Shown here: positions 1 to 3,832 of the stretch, piece by piece
Layout: each line of letters begins with the position of its first letter
How positions within the stretch are numbered: position 1 is the first letter of the stretch
DNA from: Spirulina sp. DLM2.Bin59
GTDB lineage: Bacteria; Cyanobacteriota; Cyanobacteriia; Cyanobacteriales; Spirulinaceae
Assembly (NCBI GenBank): GCA_007693875.1
Contig: RECT01000395.1
Location: 1-5,090, forward strand
Length of the DNA stretch: 5,090 bases
Direction of reading: 5' to 3'
Notes under the pieces: model-generated
Database searches by the model: none
Told to the model about the DNA's origin: nothing
Seen by the model: the letters and a program-made list of their open reading frames with translations, nothing else
Position numbers and translations under genes: made by a program

Positions 1-1158
1 GGCGGCATTGTGGACAGTTTGCCAGGGGATATTTTGGGTTTGGGCGATCGCCCGACAGTCTTCGTATTCCGGTTGAATATTGAGGAGTTGTTCCCCTTGA
101 TAGGCCAGTTTCACCCTAACGGGCCCGTAGGGGGTGGTGACGGTTTCAAGGCGACGGTTTAAAGCGTGGCGGGGTTGCAGGCTGCGGCGAATCCCCAAGG
201 TGGGGGTTTCGGTGAAGAGGATTTGCTCACAGGTGGCGGTGAGGGCGGGGGGACAAATGACGGTTAAGAGCGTTCCTAACCGATTTTTTTTCATCGTGAT
301 TGCTTGGGTGAAGACATCCAAGGCCCCGGCGGTGAGGAGTTGGCTTTGGGCATAGGCGATCGCCTGGGGCGTAGCATCATCAATCTGGGTGGCCAATACC
401 ATCACCGTTTCTAAACCACTGTTCATTTCCCCCTCCCCCAACCAAATCCGCAGGAGGTTGGGTAAAGCAAAGGATTTCGTCCCCGCCCCCCAGCCGGTTT
501 TCTGTAACCGCATTGCCGGAACGCCGCCAAAGTCCGCCGCCAAAGCCACCATCAACGCCGCCCCCGTCGGTGTCACCAATTCCCCCGTTAAGCCATTGTC
601 ATACACCGGCACAGCGCGATGGGCCCACAGTTTTAAAACAGCGGGAACCGGCACAGGGAGTAAACCATGGGCCGCTTTAACCGTACCCCTGCCAGTGGGC
701 AAAGCCGAGCAATAAACCTGCTCCACCCCGAGCCAATGTAACCCCAAACAAGTGCCGACAATATCCACCAAGGCATCCACCGCCCCCACCTCATGGAAAT
801 GCACCGCTTCCGGCGGCAGACCATGAACGGCTCCCTCGGCAATGGCCAGGGCCTCAAACACTTGGATGGCTTGGGTGGTCACGGTGGCGGGTAAGTTTGC
901 CTCGGCAATCTGTTGGCGAATTTGGGGCAAATGGCGATGGTGGGGGTGATGATCCGCCTTGAGATCTACCTCAACCTTGATGCCGCGCTGGCCCTGATGG
1001 TCGAGGGGGTGGGCCCGTAACGTAAACTCATCCCCAATCCCCAAGCCTTGCAGTTGCTCAATCAAGTAACCTAGGGGAACGCCCAAATCCACCAACGCCC
1101 CTAGGCACATATCCCCTGCAATCCCTGTCGGACAATCAAAATAGGCGATTGTGGCCAT
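1..1158 (-). CDS. larC: LarC, nickel-pincer cofactor biosynthesis (nickel insertion), C-terminus cut by window edge
   Basis: Reading the minus strand from the ATG at 1158 gives 386 uninterrupted codons to the left edge, with no stop. LarC is the CTP-dependent enzyme that inserts nickel into the pyridinium bisthiocarboxylate precursor, completing the nickel-pincer cofactor of lactate racemase-like enzymes; it acts in the cytoplasm after LarB and LarE. Visible family signatures are DCPTGIAGDM (residues 8-17, normally DCFSGISGDM), a His-rich stretch DHHPHHRH (69-76) suited to metal binding, VHFHEVGAVDALVDIVG (119-135), PTGRGTVKAAHG (154-165) and ELVTPTGAAL (193-202). Family members are a little over 400 residues, so only a short C-terminal piece should be missing. 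The gene is a single ORF; in Lactobacillus plantarum LarC is made from two ORFs by programmed frameshifting. A weak GGGG lies 10 bases before the ATG (1169-1172). It is divergent from the yciO-type gene, and larB or larE is not in view. Confidence 0.93.
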   Translation of the reverse strand, partial: MATIAYFDCPTGIAGDMCLGALVDLGVPLGYLIEQLQGLGIGDEFTLRAHPLDHQGQRGIKVEVDLKADHHPHHRHLPQIRQQIAEANLPATVTTQAIQVFEALAIAEGAVHGLPPEAVHFHEVGAVDALVDIVGTCLGLHWLGVEQVYCSALPTGRGTVKAAHGLLPVPVPAVLKLWAHRAVPVYDNGLTGELVTPTGAALMVALAADFGGVPAMRLQKTGWGAGTKSFALPNLLRIWLGEGEMNSGLETVMVLATQIDDATPQAIAYAQSQLLTAGALDVFTQAITMKKNRLGTLLTVICPPALTATCEQILFTETPTLGIRRSLQPRHALNRRLETVTTPYGPVRVKLAYQGEQLLNIQPEYEDCRAIAQTQNIPWQTVHNAA

Positions 1159-1284
1159 ATCAACGTTACCCCGATAATTACGAACCATTGGTAGGGGCGA
1201 AAAATTTTCGGTAGGGGTGAAAGATTTTTCGCCCCTACAGTTTAAGCGCAACTGAACCTGTTTCCTCTCCTGATTGCTAAACCC
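1159..1284. other. Divergent intergenic region between larC and the yciO-type gene
   Basis: This 126-base gap separates the two divergent start codons and must hold both promoters, but I see no convincing -35/-10 pair for either gene. TAATTA at 1176-1181 is a possible -10 hexamer on either strand without a recognisable partner. The centre is filled by the palindromic repeat at 1191-1238. No Shine-Dalgarno sequence precedes the ATG at 1285. Confidence 0.6.
1191..1238. repeat. GTAGGGGCGAA-type palindromic intergenic repeat with two competing left arms
   Basis: The left arm GTAGGGGCGAAAAAT (1191-1205) and the right arm ATTTTTCGCCCCTAC (1224-1238) are perfect 15-base reverse complements. Adding one G-T pair and two further pairs gives an 18-pair stem with a 12-base loop. 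A second copy of the left arm, GTAGGGGTGAAAGAT (1211-1225), lies between them and can pair imperfectly with the same right arm, so two hairpins compete. Short palindromes ending in GTAGGGGCG/CGCCCCTAC are common in cyanobacterial intergenic DNA, so this looks like a dispersed REP or MITE-type element. No ORF lies inside it. I do not know whether it affects the flanking promoters. Confidence 0.8.
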
Positions 1285-1950
1285 ATGGCTACCCTATATT
1301 CAATCCATCCGGATAACCCCCAAACCCAAAGAATAGAGACGATAGTTAAAGCTTTGCGTGGCGGAGCTGTGATGCTGTACCCCACAGACACCGTTTATGC
1401 CATCGGTTGCGACCTCAACGCTCCGGCTGCTGTGAAGCGGGTGCGACAGTTGAAACGCATGGCTAACGATAAGCCCCTAACCTTCCTCTGTTCCTCCCTC
1501 TCTAACATCGCTGCCTATGCTGCTGTTTCTGACCAAGCCTATCGAATCATGCGATGTTTAATCCCCGGGCCTTACACCTTTCTGCTCCCCGCCACCAAGT
1601 TGGTTCCCCGCGTGGTGATGAATCCGAAGCGGAAAACCACCGGCATTCGCGTTCCCGACCAGCGCATTTGCGATGCGCTCCTGGCGGGTCTGGGCAACCC
1701 GATTATTTCCACCTCTGCCTATGTGCCAATGGATGACAACGAAGGGGAGTTGCCGGTTTGGGGGATTGAGCGGATGCGTCTGTTTGATGCCCTTGACCCT
1801 TTAGTGGACATCATCATTGATACCGGCTTTGAGTTGGGGTTTCAGACTTCGACGATTGTGGATCTGACGGGCGATCGCCCCCAACTGGTTCGCGCTGGGC
1901 GGGGGATCGATGCCCTCCAAGATTGGCTCGTGGAGGGAGATGCTGGCTAA
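1285..1950 (+). CDS. yciO: YrdC/Sua5-fold protein, YciO subgroup (putative threonylcarbamoyl-AMP synthase-like)
   Basis: This 221-residue cytoplasmic protein is a single YrdC-like domain. The opening (IHPDNPQ, residues 7-13), the nucleotide-site motif YPTDTVYAIGC (32-42), PGPYTFLLPAT (94-104), KRKTTGIRVPD (115-125) and NPIISTSA (138-145) match the family, and the N-terminus and length (about 206 in E. coli) match YciO best. TsaC/Sua5 enzymes make threonylcarbamoyl-AMP from threonine, bicarbonate and ATP for tRNA t6A37. By my manual alignment their Lys-Arg-Ser-Asn tetrad is only half kept here: Lys57 and Ser144 remain, Met59 and Tyr146 replace Arg and Asn. That also fits YciO, whose role is less clear, and suggests a true TsaC/Sua5 elsewhere in the genome. 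The ATG at 1285 is chosen because it starts the conserved region and larC diverges upstream. The stop runs straight into the A-tract of a minus-strand terminator. Confidence 0.88.
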   Translation: MATLYSIHPDNPQTQRIETIVKALRGGAVMLYPTDTVYAIGCDLNAPAAVKRVRQLKRMANDKPLTFLCSSLSNIAAYAAVSDQAYRIMRCLIPGPYTFLLPATKLVPRVVMNPKRKTTGIRVPDQRICDALLAGLGNPIISTSAYVPMDDNEGELPVWGIERMRLFDALDPLVDIIIDTGFELGFQTSTIVDLTGDRPQLVRAGRGIDALQDWLVEGDAG

Positions 1951-1976
1951 AAAAAACCCGCCTCAGGATCACGGGT
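1949..1976 (-). terminator. Intrinsic terminator for a minus-strand transcript, abutting the yciO stop codon
   Basis: Read on the minus strand, ACCCG and CGGGT (plus positions 1976-1972 and 1960-1956) form a GC-rich stem. Between them is an inner CC-TGA-GG mini-stem, and eight T residues follow (the plus-strand A-run 1949-1956). This is the form of a Rho-independent terminator. On the plus strand the A-run comes before the hairpin and no T-run follows, so it should not work for yciO. No minus-strand protein gene ends here, which is why a small RNA is proposed. Confidence 0.6.
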
Positions 1977-2047
1977 CTCCCACGCGGAGAACTTCGCCCC
2001 TTGCTACCAATTTTTCAATTGGTCAAGATCTAGCCCCCAATGGGGGG
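1949..2047 (-). ncRNA. Candidate small RNA on the minus strand, 5' end uncertain
   Basis: The minus strand shows a row of hairpins ending in an intrinsic terminator. In transcription order they are: CCCCC-ATT-GGGGG (2046-2034); ACCAATT-GAAA-AATTGGT (2023-2006), with a GAAA tetraloop and a further CTTG/CAAG pairing (2027-2024 with 2003-2000) across a two-base bulge; TCTCC/GGAGA (1990-1986 with 1980-1976); and the terminator stem with its T8 tail. Compact hairpins plus a terminator with no protein gene attached suggest a small RNA of roughly 80-100 nt. I find no clear promoter for it and do not recognise it as Yfr1, 6S RNA or another named family. It could instead be a cluster of intergenic repeats. 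Confidence 0.3.
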
Positions 2048-2273
2048 TTGGTGCGCCTAGGTGGCGATCGCGTTATCCCTCAAGTCTGGCCTAGGTTTGA
2101 GGGATTTTTAGCTCAATGGTGTGAGGCCCAAAGTTAAGGGCATTAGCCACCAACTTGAGGTTGTGACACAGCCACAGCCCTAGGGAAAAGGGTCGCATTC
2201 TACAGTCAAGGTGTTGAAGAGGAGCAACCAAACCCTCGCCAACCCATCCAATTCCATCGACTGGGGCATTACC
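1951..2273. other. Non-coding gap between yciO-type and hetZ-type genes
   Basis: This 323-base stretch holds no credible protein gene. Its left half (1951-2109) is packed with hairpins: the minus-strand terminator, the possible small RNA, a CGCC/GGCG stem (2054-2057 with 2063-2066) beside a GCGATCGC octamer (2064-2071), and the plus-strand terminator. The right half (2110-2273) should hold the hetZ promoter, but I see no confident -35/-10 pair. TTGAGG (2155-2160) is a poor -35 candidate. CCCTAGGG (2178-2185) is an 8-base palindrome. I find no sequence I would call a HetR-binding site. GAGGAG at 2219-2224 resembles a ribosome site, but no start codon follows at a suitable distance. Confidence 0.6.
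2075..2109 (+). terminator. Intrinsic terminator downstream of the yciO-type gene
   Basis: ATCCCTCAA (2075-2083) and TTGAGGGAT (2097-2105) form a perfect 9-base-pair stem around a 13-base loop that contains the palindrome CCTAGG. The run TTTTT (2105-2109) follows directly. The polarity fits a plus-strand transcript, so it probably ends yciO transcription about 150 bases after the stop and insulates hetZ. The minus-strand reading has no T-run after the hairpin. Confidence 0.8.
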
Positions 2274-3476
2274 ATGAACGTCAAAACCAAAACCACCCAC
2301 TACAATCCTTCTCAAGTTTCTGCTCCCACGGGAGAAAATCCGGAACAACTGCCCACGGCCTTTTCCCTGGAGCAGGCTTTATTGGAGGATGTCCACCAAC
2401 ATTTAGGCACGGTTTCCAGTTCGGCGCGGGCTGTGGTGAAGCGGATCACCATTGAAGTAGAGCGGGTCTGTAGCAAGAGCGATCGCATCCAAAAATCCGG
2501 CGAAATCAACACCCACCTCCTCTATTTGGGGCAACATCGCCTCAAAAAATGCCTCGCCTACCACCGTTTAGGGTCTAAGCAGGGCCGGGTGGAGTTGCAC
2601 AGCAATTTGAGTGTGATGGTTTATCGCCACATCGCCCCCACCCAAGCCCAGTTAGGGTTTTCGGGACGGTACACGCTGATTGAGGATTTCTTACAAGATT
2701 TCTATGTGGAATCCCTCAAAGCTTTCCGCCGCGAGAACGAGGTTCCTGAAGACTACCAACCCCGCACGCCGATCCAGTTGGCGGAATATATGGCCTTTAC
2801 GGAGCAGTACGCCAAACGGCGGATCACGCTCCCCAATGGTTATTCCCAACAGTTGATCATCCTCCGGGCCCAAACCTTTGCCCGTCGGCAACCCAAGGAA
2901 ACTGCTGTCGATATTGAGCAGGCGGTGGAATTTCCCAAGGGTGAAGAAGCGGAATCCCGCCATCGTTCGGCGGCGGTGCAGCAGGTGCGCAATCAAATGG
3001 TGGCGGATACCCCCGATCCCTGGGAAACGGCCAAGCGCGATCGGGTCGTCAATGCCCTCTTTGACTATCTGCAAAGCCAAGGCCATGAAGACTGCGCCGA
3101 CTACCTGGCCCTCAAGCTCCAAGACCTCCCTGCCGCCGAAATTGACGAAATCCTCAGCCTCACCCCCCGCCAACGGGACTACCTCCAACAGCGGTTTAAA
3201 TACCATGTGGAAAAGTTCGCCCGTACCAGTCACTGGGAAATTGTCCACCAATGGCTCGATGCTGGTTTAGGTCAACGGTTAGGCATGACGGAAATCCAAT
3301 GGGCCTATTTTCTGACCCAACTGGCTGAACCTCAACGGCAATTATTGGCCTTGAAACAAAGCCAATGCAGTGATGCAGAAATCATCGCAACGCTGAAACT
3401 AACGGCAAAAAAAGTCCAAAAAGGTTGGACGGAAATCCTCTCCTTGGCAGCGGCGATCCGCAACGGCGATGTGTAG
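2274..3476 (+). CDS. hetZ: HetZ-family heterocyst differentiation / cell-fate regulator
   Basis: HetZ acts early in Anabaena heterocyst differentiation alongside HetR and is thought to regulate transcription in the cytoplasm. Homologues also occur in filamentous species that make no heterocysts. From the ATG at 2274 the protein is 400 residues, close to Anabaena HetZ (about 401 from memory). Family stretches I recognise are KRITIEVERVC (56-66), GRVELHSNLS (104-113), IEDFLQDFYVESLKAFRREN (136-155), QLAEYMAFTEQYAKRRI (168-184) and LTPRQRDYLQQRFKYH (296-311). The C-terminus (353-391) reads like a helix-turn-helix. The first 30 residues are low in conservation and probably disordered. GTG at 2211 would add 21 residues but has no ribosome site; GGGG lies 7 bases before 2274. 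Anabaena hetZ is followed by patU genes, whereas here an unrelated AIPR gene follows. The exact paralogue (HetZ versus HetZ-related) is less sure than the family. Confidence 0.85.
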   Translation: MNVKTKTTHYNPSQVSAPTGENPEQLPTAFSLEQALLEDVHQHLGTVSSSARAVVKRITIEVERVCSKSDRIQKSGEINTHLLYLGQHRLKKCLAYHRLGSKQGRVELHSNLSVMVYRHIAPTQAQLGFSGRYTLIEDFLQDFYVESLKAFRRENEVPEDYQPRTPIQLAEYMAFTEQYAKRRITLPNGYSQQLIILRAQTFARRQPKETAVDIEQAVEFPKGEEAESRHRSAAVQQVRNQMVADTPDPWETAKRDRVVNALFDYLQSQGHEDCADYLALKLQDLPAAEIDEILSLTPRQRDYLQQRFKYHVEKFARTSHWEIVHQWLDAGLGQRLGMTEIQWAYFLTQLAEPQRQLLALKQSQCSDAEIIATLKLTAKKVQKGWTEILSLAAAIRNGDV

Positions 3477-3481
3477 GCAAT

Positions 3482-3523
3482 TCGGGTCGGGTTATCCATC
3501 GTGTCTAATGGATAACCCCCCGA
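3482..3523 (+). terminator. Strong stem-loop after hetZ, terminator-like but without a T-run
   Basis: GGGTTATCCAT (3489-3499) and ATGGATAACCC (3508-3518) are perfect 11-base reverse complements around an 8-base loop. After a two-base bulge (TC, 3487-3488) the stem continues with five pairs, TCGGG (3482-3486) with CCCGA (3519-3523). It starts five bases after the hetZ stop, so it probably ends or protects the 3' end of that mRNA. No T-tract follows on either strand, so it is not a canonical intrinsic terminator, and an element boundary or protein-binding palindrome is possible. Confidence 0.55.
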
Positions 3524-3647
3524 TCAACACCTGGACATCCTCGGCTAAGGTGCATATCCGCTTAATTTTGTATAACATTCGGTTTACACAAAGCTAAAAT
3601 CATTACCCGTTAAAGGTTTTTCATTCAAAAGTGAAGTTTTGTATATG

Positions 3648-3657
3648 CTAGATCTAG
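3648..3657. promoter_or_regulatory. Perfect 10-base palindrome just upstream of the AIPR promoter
   Basis: CTAGATCTAG is a perfect palindrome ending six bases before the -35 hexamer, at about -42 to -51 relative to the predicted start. That is a usual place for a regulator site, but a single short palindrome in AT-rich DNA can arise by chance. Confidence 0.25.
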
Positions 3658-3663
3658 AAATTT

Positions 3664-3692
3664 TTGACACCTCGATATCCATGTGCTATAAC
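3664..3692 (+). promoter_or_regulatory. Near-consensus sigma70 (SigA-type) promoter of the AIPR gene
   Basis: TTGACA (3664-3669) matches the -35 consensus exactly. A 17-base spacer follows, then TATAAC (3687-3692), one mismatch from TATAAT, preceded by TGC (3684-3686) as an extended -10. Transcription should start near 3699, giving an untranslated leader of about 125 bases before the ATG at 3824. It is the clearest promoter in the window and implies that the AIPR gene is transcribed separately from hetZ. Confidence 0.8.
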
Positions 3693-3832
3693 AGCGCAAA
3701 ATTGTTTACAGAGGGGTTTCGGCTTTCCAGAACCTTAAAACTGGCTAGGATGCCAGTCACCGTCTAATTAATAGTTAGGCGAAATCAGATAATCTATTGA
3801 GAATACACCCGGTAAATAAATGCATGGATATC
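3674..3832. repeat. Separated 10-base inverted repeat: one arm in the promoter spacer, one over the AIPR start codon
   Basis: GATATCCATG (3674-3683) lies between the -35 and -10 hexamers. Its exact reverse complement CATGGATATC (3823-3832) covers the AIPR start codon (ATG at 3824). The gap is 139 bases. The left arm is upstream of the predicted transcription start, so the pair cannot form a hairpin in the mRNA. If functional it would act at the DNA level, for example as paired operator sites. The core TATCCAT/ATGGATA is also in the hairpin at 3482-3523 (3493-3499 and 3508-3514). Confidence 0.4.
3699..3823 (+). promoter_or_regulatory. Structured untranslated leader of the AIPR mRNA
   Basis: The predicted leader carries two adjacent small stem-loops. 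The first is ACTGGC-TAGGAT-GCCAGT (3740-3757, six pairs). The second is CGTCTAATT-AAT-AGTTAGGCG (3761-3781, nine pairs, two of them G-U). No T-run follows, so it does not look like an attenuator. I do not recognise a riboswitch. No good Shine-Dalgarno precedes ATG 3824; the best is GGTAA at 3811-3815. A short out-of-frame ORF of nine codons starts at the ATG at 3820 and overlaps the AIPR start. Confidence 0.35.

Larger units (their letters stand above)
3477..3823. other. AT-rich intergenic region between hetZ-type and AIPR genes
   Basis: No protein gene is supported in these 347 bases. From left to right they hold a strong stem-loop (3482-3523), an AT-rich stretch with no clear signal (3541-3647), a 10-base palindrome (3648-3657), a near-consensus promoter (3664-3692) and a leader of about 125 bases with two small stem-loops. 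Composition changes from GC-rich to AT-rich at about 3540, which may mark the border of an acquired segment. No tRNA, integrase site or insertion-sequence end is visible. Confidence 0.65.

Noticed and set aside
134..857. Open frames on both strands at 134-355 (+), 389-715 (+) and 633-857 (-) inside larC
   Set aside because: They overlap the clearly recognisable LarC frame, show no family motifs and have the composition expected of shadow frames in GC-rich DNA.
2120..2133. Yfr1-like CCTCACAC on the minus strand
   Set aside because: Only part of the conserved Yfr1 motif is present and no adjacent terminator hairpin sits at the expected distance.
1910..2137. 75-codon plus-strand frame overlapping the yciO end
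   Set aside because: It runs through two terminator hairpins and the small-RNA region, lacks a ribosome site and matches no family I know.
2211..2273. GTG at 2211 as the hetZ start
   Set aside because: It would add 21 residues without resemblance to HetZ and has no ribosome site. The ATG at 2274 gives a family-typical length.
2091..2348. 85-codon minus-strand frame before and into hetZ
   Set aside because: It overlaps the plus-strand terminator and the hetZ N-terminus and shows no recognisable protein features.
2691..3251. 186-codon minus-strand frame antisense to hetZ
   Set aside because: It is long, but it lies opposite a conserved hetZ frame and shows no family motif; long antisense frames are common in GC-rich genes.
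3571..3576. Second TATAAC box upstream of the AIPR gene
   Set aside because: No acceptable -35 hexamer lies 16-18 bases upstream, while the promoter at 3664-3692 is complete.
3761..3781. Integron attC-like site (GTTAGGC with GTCTAAT)
   Set aside because: GTTAGGC fits the GTTRRRY core, but the partner ends AAT instead of AAC, the arms are three bases apart and there are no L boxes. It is better explained as a small stem-loop.
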